A stretch of 64,000 bases of DNA from Pseudomonas sp. MH9.2 (lineage in GTDB: Bacteria > Pseudomonadota > Gammaproteobacteria > Pseudomonadales > Pseudomonadaceae), in contig NZ_CP133784.1 in NCBI RefSeq assembly GCF_034353875.1, positions 248,001-312,000 of the forward strand, read 5' to 3'. Below the pieces are notes generated by a model. That model worked only from the letters and a program-made list of their open reading frames with translations. It was not told where the DNA came from and made no database searches. Made by a program: the position numbers and the translations under genes. Shown piece after piece: positions 48,715 to 57,853 of this stretch. Within the stretch, counting starts at the first letter, position 1, and every line of letters begins with the position of its first letter.

Positions 48715-49605
48715 TCAATCGAATTTTGCTTCCCGCAGGAAAGACCTGCGATCCTCGTTCTGCTCGGCCTTCAGCATCAACTCCGCGCCCACGAGTTTGC
48801 CGGGTTGACTCCGCCCTAACACAGTCATCGGATCCTCGAACCCGTGGACGTAGCCCAGGGCGAACGCTCCGCACTGATAGCCCATAAGACGCAGCAATTC
48901 GTCTGGTAGCGTACGGGCAATTTCCAGCGGACAGGACAGGAACTGGTTCTCCTCTTGCCGAAGCCAGCCGAGCGCATAAGTCAGGTTGATGGCCGACCGA
49001 ACTCGGTCGGAGCGATTGGCTCCGCCGCCGTGATACACCTTTCCGTCGTAGACGAGCACTGATCCCTTTTCCATCTCCGCAGGAAAGCTGGCCGCAATAT
49101 CAAACTCGACGCTGCGCCCCGCTCGGTGACTGCCGGGTACGATGCGCGTGGCGCCCATCTTCTCTGAGTAGTCGGTCATGGCCCATAACGTGTTGCATTG
49201 CACGTGATAGTCGTGGGGAAAGGGGAACATGTCCCAGGCCACCTCGTCTTGATGCAGCGTCTGTGCTCTTGCGCCAGGATGAATGGACACGACCTGCGTG
49301 CAATGGATCTGAAACGTCGTAGCGTGAGAGAGAAAGCGCCGTGTAGTCTCAAGAATAGTCGGATTGAGGATCAACTCACGCGCCCCCGTAGATCGCGCAA
49401 TTAGGCCGCCGGTGCGTTTGGTTCGTCTGCCGAGAATGCCGTCTGGCCCGAAAGGCGTCACTGACGTGTAGGGTTCGAGTTCTTCGGCGATGCGATCCAT
49501 AGCGGTGCTGGGCACGAGTTTGTCAACGATGGCATAGCCGTGCTCGCGCAAGCACCGCACCACTTCCGATGCTGAAGCGGTGTTGGGAAGGTGAATCAGC
49601 GACAT
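48715..49605 (-). CDS. PhyH-family Fe(II)/2-oxoglutarate dioxygenase
   Basis: About 296 residues from ATG 49605 behind GGAGG. Double-stranded beta-helix iron site: HxD in LHQDEVAWDMF near residue 130, distal His in YDGKVYHGGGANRS, and Arg in RVRSAINLTYALGW for 2-oxoglutarate. Members hydroxylate or desaturate small molecules; in the kanamycin pathway KanJ belongs to this family and oxidises C-2'. It is the fourth gene of the leftward operon of the putative aminocyclitol cluster, so it may be a tailoring enzyme. Substrate is inferred only. Confidence 0.85.
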   Translation of the reverse strand: MSLIHLPNTASASEVVRCLREHGYAIVDKLVPSTAMDRIAEELEPYTSVTPFGPDGILGRRTKRTGGLIARSTGARELILNPTILETTRRFLSHATTFQIHCTQVVSIHPGARAQTLHQDEVAWDMFPFPHDYHVQCNTLWAMTDYSEKMGATRIVPGSHRAGRSVEFDIAASFPAEMEKGSVLVYDGKVYHGGGANRSDRVRSAINLTYALGWLRQEENQFLSCPLEIARTLPDELLRLMGYQCGAFALGYVHGFEDPMTVLGRSQPGKLVGAELMLKAEQNEDRRSFLREAKFD

Positions 49606-49674
49606 CGAGAATCCTCCGTGGCGGGTCGTTTTCCGTTGGGCAAGCCGTTGCCGATGCTGCGCAGCGCCGGGCAC

Positions 49675-50910
49675 TCACGGTATGACAGGTTTCGTAGAGT
49701 TGATTAGCGCCAACCGGTATAGATTCACGATTCGGGCGCCCATTGCGGACGGGGCATAACGTTTCTCAACATAGGCACGCAACCGAGCCGGATCGATACT
49801 TTGCGAATGGCGCCCGGCCAGCACCGCATTGACTCGTGCAATCAGTTCGGGCGTATTCTCCGGTTCGATCAGCAGGTCGGGAGTAATGCCGCCTAGAATT
49901 TCCGGAAGGCCGCCAACGGCAAAAGCCACTACCGGGACCCCTGTAGCCAGCGCTTTAATGCTGGCTCCCCCGAACTCTTCATACGCTGACGGCATCACGA
50001 TCAGACGGCAGGCCGCCATCGCCAAAGGCACCTCATGATTGGGGATGAAGCCCGTAACGGTCACCCAGTCCTGCAGTCCGGCCTTGTCAATGGCATGCCG
50101 CAGCCGACCCCGTTGTGTCCCGTCGCCGACTATCAGAAGCTCGCACTCTTGCTCGCGAAGTGCTTGAGCGAGCGGGATGAGATGCTGCCATCCCTTTTCT
50201 TTCGCGATGCGGCCGACAAAGCCCACCGTTTGCCGTCGTAGATTATGACGTTTGCGGAACGCAGTTACGTCATCTTGCGGTGGCGGCGCAAATTGCGTGG
50301 TGTCGACCACGTCGGGAACGATCTCGACATGACGAGCATCGCGAGTGAATTGAGAGGCGGTTCGTTGGGTCAGGGCGACTACCGCGAAGGCCGTGTGCAC
50401 GGCTTTGCGTTCCAGCCACCGGGCCAAGCGGTGCTGAAGCATGTCTAGCCAGGAATGCGGCGTGTAAACCGCAAGACGAGAGCAATGAACCGTCAGGATT
50501 AACGGGCGTCGTAGCAATCGAGGCGCTAAACAAGCGACCAGCAGCGCCGGAATTTGTCCGTCGAGGTGCGAATGAATGACATCGAAATCATGCGTACGCC
50601 GTTTTCGGAGCAGCGCAGACAGTGTTGCCACGGCCCACGACTGAGTCAGCCCTATCAAACCGCTGAATTCGGACCGTATCTGCGGCATGGGTAGTAGCAT
50701 GCGCTCCACCCACAGAAGCGGATGCAACTGTCGCAGCTTGGGCAGTCCGGGGAAGCCAATGGTCATGACATGTTGATGGATACCTTCCTGAGCGAGCCAA
50801 ACTGCTTGTCGCCAGGTCTGAACCTGCATACCTCCCACCGAGTCGTACGCCGCTGGCCACGAGTCAGCATCCGGATGATGAAAAAAGGGTGTCAGCTTCA
50901 AAACTTTCAT
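49675..50910 (-). CDS. GT4 glycosyltransferase, BtrM/NeoM-like
   Basis: 411 residues, GT-B retaining glycosyltransferase. N-terminus KVLKLTPFFHHPDADSWPAA then VGGMQVQTWRQAVWLAQEG; catalytic domain with LILTVHCSRLAVY; C-terminal donor site EEFGGASIKALATGVPVVAF with the E-x7-E pattern. The N-terminal FFHH...SWPA and VGGMQVQ segments and the HCSRL segment strongly recall 2-deoxystreptamine N-acetylglucosaminyltransferases (BtrM, NeoM). Predicted to attach N-acetylglucosamine to the aminocyclitol. This is from memory of the family; no alignment was run. Confidence 0.82.
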   Translation of the reverse strand: MKVLKLTPFFHHPDADSWPAAYDSVGGMQVQTWRQAVWLAQEGIHQHVMTIGFPGLPKLRQLHPLLWVERMLLPMPQIRSEFSGLIGLTQSWAVATLSALLRKRRTHDFDVIHSHLDGQIPALLVACLAPRLLRRPLILTVHCSRLAVYTPHSWLDMLQHRLARWLERKAVHTAFAVVALTQRTASQFTRDARHVEIVPDVVDTTQFAPPPQDDVTAFRKRHNLRRQTVGFVGRIAKEKGWQHLIPLAQALREQECELLIVGDGTQRGRLRHAIDKAGLQDWVTVTGFIPNHEVPLAMAACRLIVMPSAYEEFGGASIKALATGVPVVAFAVGGLPEILGGITPDLLIEPENTPELIARVNAVLAGRHSQSIDPARLRAYVEKRYAPSAMGARIVNLYRLALINSTKPVIP

Positions 50911-50969
50911 ATGAATCAGGCCTTTGGTAAATGAATTAGGGCCGAGGGCAGTTCGAGAGTGCAGATACG

Positions 50970-51218
50970 TCAGGTTATGATTTCGTCTGTTAGCCTGGCG
51001 TGCAGTACACGCATCAACGCGTCGATGGAGATCGATCGTTCGGCCGAAGTCAACATACCGATCTGGATGTCGAGCGTCGCTTCCAGCCGGCTGAAGACCT
51101 GCTCCCAGTCACGTGTATTCAATTCAATCCTGTCGAGGGCAGTAACATCTTTTGGGGTTTCGCCGGTCACGTTGCAGATCGTGTGAATGACGAGTTGGCG
51201 AATGAAGTGGGGTGTCAT
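50970..51218 (-). CDS. Carrier-protein-like small protein without the pantetheine Ser
   Basis: 82 residues from ATG 51218 behind AAGGTG (an upstream in-frame GTG at 51230 is possible). Predicted all-helical with the carrier-protein pattern: FIRQLVIHTICNVTGETPKDV, then LNTRDWEQVFSRLEATLDI aligned to the DSL-V-L-LEEEFDI helix. The Ser of DSL is replaced by Thr (NTR), so ordinary phosphopantetheine attachment is not expected. Butirosin pathways carry a carrier protein (BtrI) for the side chain, but this one looks degenerate. It may be a docking protein. Confidence 0.6.
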   Translation of the reverse strand: MTPHFIRQLVIHTICNVTGETPKDVTALDRIELNTRDWEQVFSRLEATLDIQIGMLTSAERSISIDALMRVLHARLTDEIIT

Positions 51219-51268
51219 GAGTGTGGTCACCTTCTGATTGAACTTCAGTTAGGGAAGGGCTGTAGTGC

Positions 51269-52855
51269 TCACGAGGCGCTCGTATGACCCGTTGCGTCGC
51301 GGGCGATCTGACGAGCAATTCTCAAGGCGTTGGCCTGGATCGTCAGAGTGGGATTTACTCCACCGGGGTAGGGCATGTAGCTACCGTCCACAACGTAGAC
51401 GTTATCCAGCGAATGGAGCTTGCCATCCCGATCTACCACGGACGTTCGCGGATCGTCACCCGCGCGGCAGGTGCCGTGTAGGTGAGTGCTGCCCATCGCG
51501 AAGTTCGAGGCCTCATGTTGAATATTCCGCGCGCCGGAGGCCTTGAGCCAGTCGGCTGAGCGCTCCACCATATAAGCTAGGCGAGCCAGATCCTGTGGAT
51601 TCGTCGTGTAGTCAATCATCAAACGCGGCAGGCCCCATGAGTCCGTATTACTGGAGAGCCGGATCCGATTCCCGAGAGATGGATGGTCAGCAAGAACGGT
51701 TTCCACACGTAGTACCAAACCATCGCCCTGCAGAAGGCTCCAGTCGTCGTGCTTGGCTTCGTAGATTAGTCCGCCGACACCGGTCGGACAGCGCTCGTCC
51801 AGATAATGGTCAAGCGCGCAGACCGTCGAGAACGGACCGCGATAACCTATTGGATGATCGTCGATTCGTTGCCGTTCTGCATGCACCACACCCTGTGAAT
51901 ACTCGCTGAGTTTCATGCAAAGGCCCCGACCTACTATATCGTGCTCATTGCCAAGACCCCTCGGCGCATAGGGCGTGATCGAGCGCAGCAGTAGCGCGGC
52001 AGTTTGAATTGCATTGCAGGCCAGCACAAAACGGTGTCCACGGATGGAACGAATTTGACCAGTTGCGGTGTCCATGCACCGCACCGCGCTGGCGCGATTG
52101 CATTTTTCCTGCGTTAGTGCAACGGCCTTCACGCCGGTTAGCAGCAGCAGGTTGGGCATATCGGCCAATGGGCCGAGTAGGGAATTCACCACATCGCGCT
52201 TAGCGCCGCGAGTGCATTGTGCCGTGATACATAAGGAGCAGTGGTCGCAGCGGCTGCGGTCGATCGCTACGGGAGTAGGGCGAGGGGACAGGCCGAGGCG
52301 GAGCGCCCCTTCCCACAGATGTTCCGCGGGCAGGCTCAACGTATTTGGAGCTTGTCTTCGCCTACACTCGAACCCAGCATGGTCAATGGAAAGAATCGAC
52401 TCTATCTCGCTGTAAAAAGGAGCGAGATCGGAAGCGTCGATGGGCCATTTCACCGGTAGTCCCTCGACACGGATGCGCTCGCTGGGGTCGAAATCGAAAT
52501 CGGTATACCGAAACGAGGCACCGCCGTAGAAAACCGTACCGCCACCAAGATTGCGCGTGCTCCATGGCCATCCACGTGGATTCCATCCTTGCTCGGAATT
52601 GCCCGCCAATGCGTGCTCGGCCTGCGCGTCAACGTCCGCGTTCTTTGCACTGGTCTTAAGTCTCGCTCCTTCCTCCAGCAAGAGGGTGCGAAGCCCGGCT
52701 CGAACGAAGGTGTCGGCAGCAACCGCACCAGCGGCCCCACTACCAATGATGACCACGTCGAAAGGATCATCTAATAGGGTATTTGACTGCAGCCCATGTG
52801 CATGGGACGTACCGAGCGGACGGTCTTCGGCATACGGCTCTAATGAATAAATCAT
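51269..52855 (-). CDS. GMC-family FAD oxidoreductase
   Basis: About 528 residues from ATG 52855 (MIYSLEPYAEDRP). FAD Rossmann motif VIIGSGAAGAVAAD near residue 36-49, GGGTVFYGGASF flavin region, and C-terminal GMC domain with GSTHLHGTCRAG carrying the catalytic His and VVDGSYMPYPGGVNPTLTIQ. In butirosin/neomycin pathways a flavin GMC-type enzyme (BtrQ/NeoG) oxidises the 6'-hydroxyl of paromamine; this gene is a candidate for that step. First gene of the leftward operon. Confident on family, inferred on substrate. Confidence 0.88.
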   Translation of the reverse strand: MIYSLEPYAEDRPLGTSHAHGLQSNTLLDDPFDVVIIGSGAAGAVAADTFVRAGLRTLLLEEGARLKTSAKNADVDAQAEHALAGNSEQGWNPRGWPWSTRNLGGGTVFYGGASFRYTDFDFDPSERIRVEGLPVKWPIDASDLAPFYSEIESILSIDHAGFECRRRQAPNTLSLPAEHLWEGALRLGLSPRPTPVAIDRSRCDHCSLCITAQCTRGAKRDVVNSLLGPLADMPNLLLLTGVKAVALTQEKCNRASAVRCMDTATGQIRSIRGHRFVLACNAIQTAALLLRSITPYAPRGLGNEHDIVGRGLCMKLSEYSQGVVHAERQRIDDHPIGYRGPFSTVCALDHYLDERCPTGVGGLIYEAKHDDWSLLQGDGLVLRVETVLADHPSLGNRIRLSSNTDSWGLPRLMIDYTTNPQDLARLAYMVERSADWLKASGARNIQHEASNFAMGSTHLHGTCRAGDDPRTSVVDRDGKLHSLDNVYVVDGSYMPYPGGVNPTLTIQANALRIARQIARDATGHTSAS

Positions 52856-53514
52856 CGTTATGGATCGCCCTCTGAGGTGGTTACATGGAGGCGCGCAGAT
52901 ATGTCGCCTTCCTATCAAGTGAATGATCTGCTCTTTACAGTAAATGAATTGCAGGCGCGCAGTTGCCCGCCTATGGGTTGGCTCTGCCCCATCGCGCATT
53001 GCACTGGGCTTGTCATAAAAAAAACAACTAATGCCTTTGAAAGCAAGTGCGTCATATCGCTCAAGCAAAGTTACCCTAGCAGAGAAACTGCGCGCGGAAA
53101 ATATCAAAGTGCAAATTTTATTTTTGCAAAAAGTAGATCGGTAATGTTTTTCCTGAAAGCTTGTAGGAAACTTCTTTTTCAAGATTTTTGGCTTTACAAA
53201 TATTAAATAAGTGCCAGTCATTCAGCAACTTAAACTTACTGCGTTAACTTGTTGACGGCATCAAAAAAACAACTATATTGATATCCAAGTGTTCGTGCCT
53301 TGTTCGGCGCGGCGCACATGAGCGAAGGGCAAAGTTTGGTTCATTAAGCTTGATTTTCTTATGCGTGACGCGCTTGCCGCATGGCTATGATTGGTGCGTC
53401 GGGGTTCCGTGATGTCATATATTTTGCGGGCAGAAACCTATGGTCGTGTTGGCTAGAGCGATGGCGATGAGCGCCAGGTTGCTATCAACGCTCTTGTATA
53501 ACTGAGAGAGTCTT
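52856..53514. promoter_or_regulatory. Divergent AT-rich promoter region of the cluster
   Basis: 659 bases without a convincing gene between the divergent GMC and inosose-synthase genes, markedly richer in A+T than the surroundings. A sigma70-like promoter faces right: TTGACG (53252-53257), 16 bases, TATATT (53274-53279), 235 bases before the start at 53515. A leftward promoter for the GMC operon must lie here but I could not fix its position. The short frame 52877-53206 shows no family resemblance. Confidence 0.5.
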
Positions 53515-54660
53515 ATGCGTAACGTGCGACTTCAATTCGAAGATGAGTGCTATCCGGTATGGATTGGCGTTCGATGTATGGATAAAATTATATCGAACTT
53601 GCGTGAACTCAGCGCCTCAAGCTATCACTTAATTACCGATAGAACAGTCAGTCAATTGCATGCGGGCATATTGTTCGAACAGCTTTCGACTCAAACTCCT
53701 GCGAGCCTTTGGGTCATCGACAACGGCGAATCATTCAAATCCTTGGAAACTGTCGAGTATCTTGCTCGAGAGATGGTGAAAGGTGGTATCGACCGGGGAA
53801 GTGTCATCGTCGCGGTGGGTGGCGGGGTCATCGGAAATCTCTCAGGATTAACAGCCGCGTTGCTGTTTCGCGGCATTCGCTTCGTACATGTGCCGACGAC
53901 ATTAATTGCGGCAGCGGATTCAGTAGCCTCGCTCAAACAGGCAGTGAATCTCTCTGTAGGCAAAAATTTGCTGGGCTGCTTTCACAAGCCTACAGCTGTT
54001 TTGATTGACCTTAATTTTTTGCGGACGTTGCCGTCGACGCAAATCCGGTCTGGCATGTACGAGATCATCAAGAACGCATTGACCGTGGCAACCGAGAACA
54101 TCCCGCTGCTCGAAAGTGGATTGAAGCAGGACGCAAATTATTCCGATACGGAACTCATGGTCATTGTCGAGGCAGGTTTGCTTGCAAAGCAAAAGGTGAT
54201 GAAGGCCGACAAATGCGAACGCAAAGAGGCCCTTGTGTTTGAGTATGGCCACACGGTCGGCCACGCAATCGAACTGGCTGCTGAGGGTCGAGTACCGCAT
54301 GGTGAAGCCGTCGGTCTCGGAATGATCGTGGCGGCGGAAGTTGCCAGTCGCTTAGGGCGGCTGAGCGAAGCAGACCGGAGTCTTCATCATCGGCTACTCA
54401 GACGTAACGGGCTGACAGTTCGGTTACCGGTCGGAGTTACTGTTGCCGCAGTGATGGCGCTGGTGCGCATGGACAACAAGCGAGGCTATGTCTGCACTCG
54501 TCCTGACCAGGTTGCCATGATCCTGCTTGACGGTCTGGGGGTTCCGGCCGGACCGATTGGTAGGCCTTTGATACTGGTCGACGCCTCACTAATTCAGTCT
54601 TGCATTGAGGATTGCTTAGCGGGGGTCAAGGATATCGCCGTAGAGGAAAGTCGTCAGTGA
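53515..54660 (+). CDS. 2-deoxy-scyllo-inosose synthase (sugar-phosphate cyclase)
   Basis: 381 residues. Makes 2-deoxy-scyllo-inosose from glucose-6-phosphate, the first step of 2-deoxystreptamine synthesis. Dehydroquinate-synthase fold: NAD loop VAVGGGVIGNLSGL, FRGIRFVHVPTTLIAAADSV, Zn ligands Glu in SGMYEIIKN (about 183), His246 in FEYGHTVGHAIE and His262 in RVPHGEAVGLG. The lid motif SLKQAVN and the C-terminal DNKRGY match BtrC-type inosose synthases; dehydroquinate synthases have a GGK(T/V)xxN motif in place of LKQAVN. Alternatives: another sugar-phosphate cyclase such as a valiolone synthase. First gene of the rightward operon. Confidence 0.85.
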   Translation: MRNVRLQFEDECYPVWIGVRCMDKIISNLRELSASSYHLITDRTVSQLHAGILFEQLSTQTPASLWVIDNGESFKSLETVEYLAREMVKGGIDRGSVIVAVGGGVIGNLSGLTAALLFRGIRFVHVPTTLIAAADSVASLKQAVNLSVGKNLLGCFHKPTAVLIDLNFLRTLPSTQIRSGMYEIIKNALTVATENIPLLESGLKQDANYSDTELMVIVEAGLLAKQKVMKADKCERKEALVFEYGHTVGHAIELAAEGRVPHGEAVGLGMIVAAEVASRLGRLSEADRSLHHRLLRRNGLTVRLPVGVTVAAVMALVRMDNKRGYVCTRPDQVAMILLDGLGVPAGPIGRPLILVDASLIQSCIEDCLAGVKDIAVEESRQ

Positions 54661-54760
54661 CAAGTGGGCCTCACATGTGCTGGCCCATGGCGGGCCAATC
54701 TCTAACTCCGTCGGTGGTTCGCGATCTACGCGCACACGGATCTCGGTAGGTGCGATAACT

Positions 54761-56599
54761 ATGAACAACCAGCCTGTCCAAGCGGGCCCTTTGGGACTGA
54801 TGCGCATCGATACTGGGCGAGTTCTGAGTGACCTGCGTACGGCAGCCGCCCCAGGAACCGTTGACCGATACCTGGTGGCCTGCGCCAGCGTGCAATTCTG
54901 GGCCGACCTGCTTGCTGTGGGAAAACTGAACGGCGTGCTCGGCGATACGACGATAGAAGAGCTCGAAGAGCAGCTTCGTCGCGCCGAATGTGAAGCCGAT
55001 TGCGCCGCGCAGATGATGCAGGGGCGGATAGCGGCTGCGTCCGAAGACATCGATCACATCGCATCTGCGATTGTCGCGCTCCATGTAAACTCATCGGCCG
55101 ATTTCCTGAGCAAAGTGCTCCACCTGCCGGTGCCGGAGTGCTGCGGCTATGACCTTGCCGATCTCGCGTTGATTGCCGGCGACGTCGACCGATTGACCGC
55201 GCAGGTGCGTCTTGATCGGGCCTTCCTGATTGTCGGGATACGCACCGGTGGAACATATCTAGCTCCGCTCTGGAAGGCAGTGCTGACCGGATTGGGCGTC
55301 GCCGATGTGCATTGGTGTACGGTGCGGCCACGGGAAGGATGCGCAACGGCTGATGGTTTGGAAGCCGCTCTTGCCTGGTTGAAACATCGATTCGCCCCAG
55401 TAGTCGTGGTGGTGGACGATCGGCCGGATACCGGGGCTACTATGGAACGTGTAGCAGCGCGGTTGCGCGAGCCCGGCGTCGATCTATGGTTTTCGAGCGT
55501 CGGAAAGCTTTGGCGTGGCCCGGCGGCGCATCCGATGCCGTCACACCCACCTGCCTATGTGATCCGCGACTCGCGTGCACCACGGCTTTGGGAATGCTTG
55601 CTGCCTGATGAACAATCCGAATTCATCGCACGACTGCGAGACGTAGCGGGCATACCTGCGTTCCCTGCCCAGGCGCGACTGCACTTCCGGTGCCCACAAG
55701 GTGAGGCGCTTTACGGGCGCGGTCGCGCTTGGCTCCCGTGGAACGATCCACGGGTCCTGAATGGGCATCGGCCTTTGGTAAACCCACGCAAGACTCCGAT
55801 CGAAATTCTCGGACCTGATGGTGATGCGCTGTTACATCTGCGTTTCATCGGTGAGGGTGTGTTCGGACGTGCGGAGTTCGAACGCGTGCGGAGGATGGGC
55901 GCCACGGGTACAGCCTGGCTAGTTGACGGTTATGCCATTACCGTCGACATCGGGCCCACACTATCATTCCAAGAGCAGTTTCATGCCGCGAGCCCGTCGA
56001 GACGAGCCGACCTACTGCTTCAAGCGGCGAACTGGCTGGCTGCCCCAACATGCGAAACCATTGCCCATGCACACCACAGCCCCGTGGCAATGGCACTTGG
56101 TCCGCGCTGGTCAGCTATGGCAGGCGCCATGCGGAACCGGTGCGGTTACGATCCACTGCAGGAGATATCTGAGCCACTAAGCGCGTTTCTAGCGGCGCCG
56201 GTACCGTGGCCGGGACGGGCAGGAAGGGCATTCCGTTCGTCGCTGCGTTATAGCAGTGGCGGTTGGCATTGGCAGGTTGACCAACACGGAAATCTTCATC
56301 GTTTTCAACTGGAAGCGAGCTGGGGCGACATCAGCTTTCTCGAGCTGGAATTGGCAGCTTTCATTCTCGAAAATCGCTTGTCTATCGAAGACGCTGGGCA
56401 GCTCGCATTACTGTGCGGTCTTGCCTGGTCAAGCGTTCGGGAGAGCTTGTCACTAGCTGCTCTGATAATCGTCGAGTCTCGGGTACGCAGCGTGAGAGTG
56501 CCTAGCGACAAGGGGCGCATCACACTTTGTGACGATTTCCATCAATTGATAAGGACAACTTCCGAGTTGGCCGAGATCGACACACCTTCATGGAAGTGA
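54761..56599 (+). CDS. Phosphoribosyltransferase-domain protein, two-part
   Basis: 612 residues from ATG 54761 behind GTAGGTG. About residues 160-300 form a type I PRTase: IVGIRTGGTYLAPLWKAVL and the PRPP loop VVVVDDRPDTGATMERV at 215-231. The second half (about 330-612) has no motif I recognise; it includes EFERVRRMGATGTAWLVDG and LELELAAFILENRLS. In butirosin and ribostamycin synthesis BtrL, a phosphoribosyltransferase, adds 5-phosphoribose to neamine; this gene is a candidate for the same step but I do not recall the BtrL sequence well enough to claim homology. Follows the inosose synthase by 100 bases, precedes the aminotransferase by 6. Confidence 0.65.
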   Translation: MNNQPVQAGPLGLMRIDTGRVLSDLRTAAAPGTVDRYLVACASVQFWADLLAVGKLNGVLGDTTIEELEEQLRRAECEADCAAQMMQGRIAAASEDIDHIASAIVALHVNSSADFLSKVLHLPVPECCGYDLADLALIAGDVDRLTAQVRLDRAFLIVGIRTGGTYLAPLWKAVLTGLGVADVHWCTVRPREGCATADGLEAALAWLKHRFAPVVVVVDDRPDTGATMERVAARLREPGVDLWFSSVGKLWRGPAAHPMPSHPPAYVIRDSRAPRLWECLLPDEQSEFIARLRDVAGIPAFPAQARLHFRCPQGEALYGRGRAWLPWNDPRVLNGHRPLVNPRKTPIEILGPDGDALLHLRFIGEGVFGRAEFERVRRMGATGTAWLVDGYAITVDIGPTLSFQEQFHAASPSRRADLLLQAANWLAAPTCETIAHAHHSPVAMALGPRWSAMAGAMRNRCGYDPLQEISEPLSAFLAAPVPWPGRAGRAFRSSLRYSSGGWHWQVDQHGNLHRFQLEASWGDISFLELELAAFILENRLSIEDAGQLALLCGLAWSSVRESLSLAALIIVESRVRSVRVPSDKGRITLCDDFHQLIRTTSELAEIDTPSWK

Positions 56600-56605
56600 C
56601 ATGAC

Positions 56606-57853
56606 ATGGACAGACCTCAACACATCGTTACCGACATCTATACCGCACAGCCCAGGCTACGAGCCATCAGTTCCAGTGGCGCCACAGTGACCCTCTCGGA
56701 CGGCAAGCAATATATCGACCTAATGAATGGCAAAGGCAGCGTTACTCTCGGGCATCACCACCCAGTAGTGAACTCAGCGATTACGCGCCATTTACAAAGC
56801 AGGCAGGCATCGGCGACCTGCTGGAGCAATCTGCATGAGGCGCTCACCAATCGGATCATCGACGATCTTGGAATGGACGATGCGCGGCTTGCCCTATTCA
56901 GTACGGGGACGGAAGCCTGCCGGGCCGCCGTTCAGGCTGCGCGGCAATTCTCGGGTCGGCACTTCATTGCGAGTGCGGGTTACCACGGCTGGGGCGACTA
57001 CTGGGCCAGCAGCGACCACTCGCTGGAAGCCAATGCTAGTGGAGTCGTTGACTTCTACTTTGTGCCGGAACTGCTGGAACAGGTGCTCGAACGGCATCGC
57101 GGACAAATAGCCTTGGTTATTTTGTCGCCCGACTACGTCCACTTGCAGCCGGAGACACTTCGTCGTCTGGCGCAGATCGCTCGGCATGAGGGGGTGTTGC
57201 TGTGTTGTGACGACGTCAAGCAAGGCTACCGCTCGGTGCGCGCTTCCCGATTTCCTGGGACGGTCGGCTTCCATGCAGATCTGTATACCTTCGCCAAAGG
57301 ATTGGCGAATGGCCACCGACTGTCATGCCTGGTGGGTCGATCCGATGTGATGGCCGCGGCGAAGGAGTTTACCTATACCGCGTACTTTGACACGATCCCG
57401 ATCGTGGCCGCATTGGCCACACTGGACTATATGGCCAGTCACGACGGTTACCAGCGATTGGTCCAGTGCGGAGCCACCCTGGCTGCGGGGATGCGTAATA
57501 TCGTGCAGCGCAGGGAGCTGCCGATCATGATCTACGGCGATGGTCCAATGCTGCAAATAGTGGGGGCCACCGATGCCTTGGACCAAGCCCTATACACGAA
57601 TTGCGCCGTGGCGGGATTACTTCTATACGAAGGGGACAATCAGGCTGTCTCGCTCGCGACCGGCGACGTGCTTGACGAATTGCTCGAGCGTTTCGAAAAA
57701 GCGCTCACTGCCACTTCGCAACAGTTCGGAAGAGGCGACCCCGCGTCGATCAGCCGGCAGCGGCGCTTCCAGGCAGCATTTCGGATGATAGACGGAGCCA
57801 ACGATATCGTTTCTATCGAAGAAGCGCTGCGTTGGATCAAGGAGGAGCAATGA
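56606..57853 (+). CDS. Class III PLP aminotransferase
   Basis: 415 residues. Glutamate-1-semialdehyde-aminotransferase-like fold: N-terminal GSVTLGHHHPVV, cofactor region STGTEACRAAVQAAR and AGYHGWGDYW, Asp in LCCDDVKQGYR, and PLP Lys231 in TFAKGLANGH. In the neamine branch the 6'-transaminase (BtrB/Neo18 type) is a class III enzyme, so this is a candidate for 6'-amination after the GMC oxidase. Overlaps the deacetylase gene by 4 bases. Function assigned from context; family assignment is firm. Confidence 0.85.
   Translation: MDRPQHIVTDIYTAQPRLRAISSSGATVTLSDGKQYIDLMNGKGSVTLGHHHPVVNSAITRHLQSRQASATCWSNLHEALTNRIIDDLGMDDARLALFSTGTEACRAAVQAARQFSGRHFIASAGYHGWGDYWASSDHSLEANASGVVDFYFVPELLEQVLERHRGQIALVILSPDYVHLQPETLRRLAQIARHEGVLLCCDDVKQGYRSVRASRFPGTVGFHADLYTFAKGLANGHRLSCLVGRSDVMAAAKEFTYTAYFDTIPIVAALATLDYMASHDGYQRLVQCGATLAAGMRNIVQRRELPIMIYGDGPMLQIVGATDALDQALYTNCAVAGLLLYEGDNQAVSLATGDVLDELLERFEKALTATSQQFGRGDPASISRQRRFQAAFRMIDGANDIVSIEEALRWIKEEQ

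Noticed and set aside
48518..48874. Minus-strand 118-codon frame near the PhyH gene
   Set aside because: It is another frame of the PhyH 3' end and the transposase remnant; low-complexity Arg-rich content.
52877..53206. 109-codon plus-strand frame in the control region
   Set aside because: No recognisable family, AT-rich throughout, and it crosses the region expected to contain promoters.
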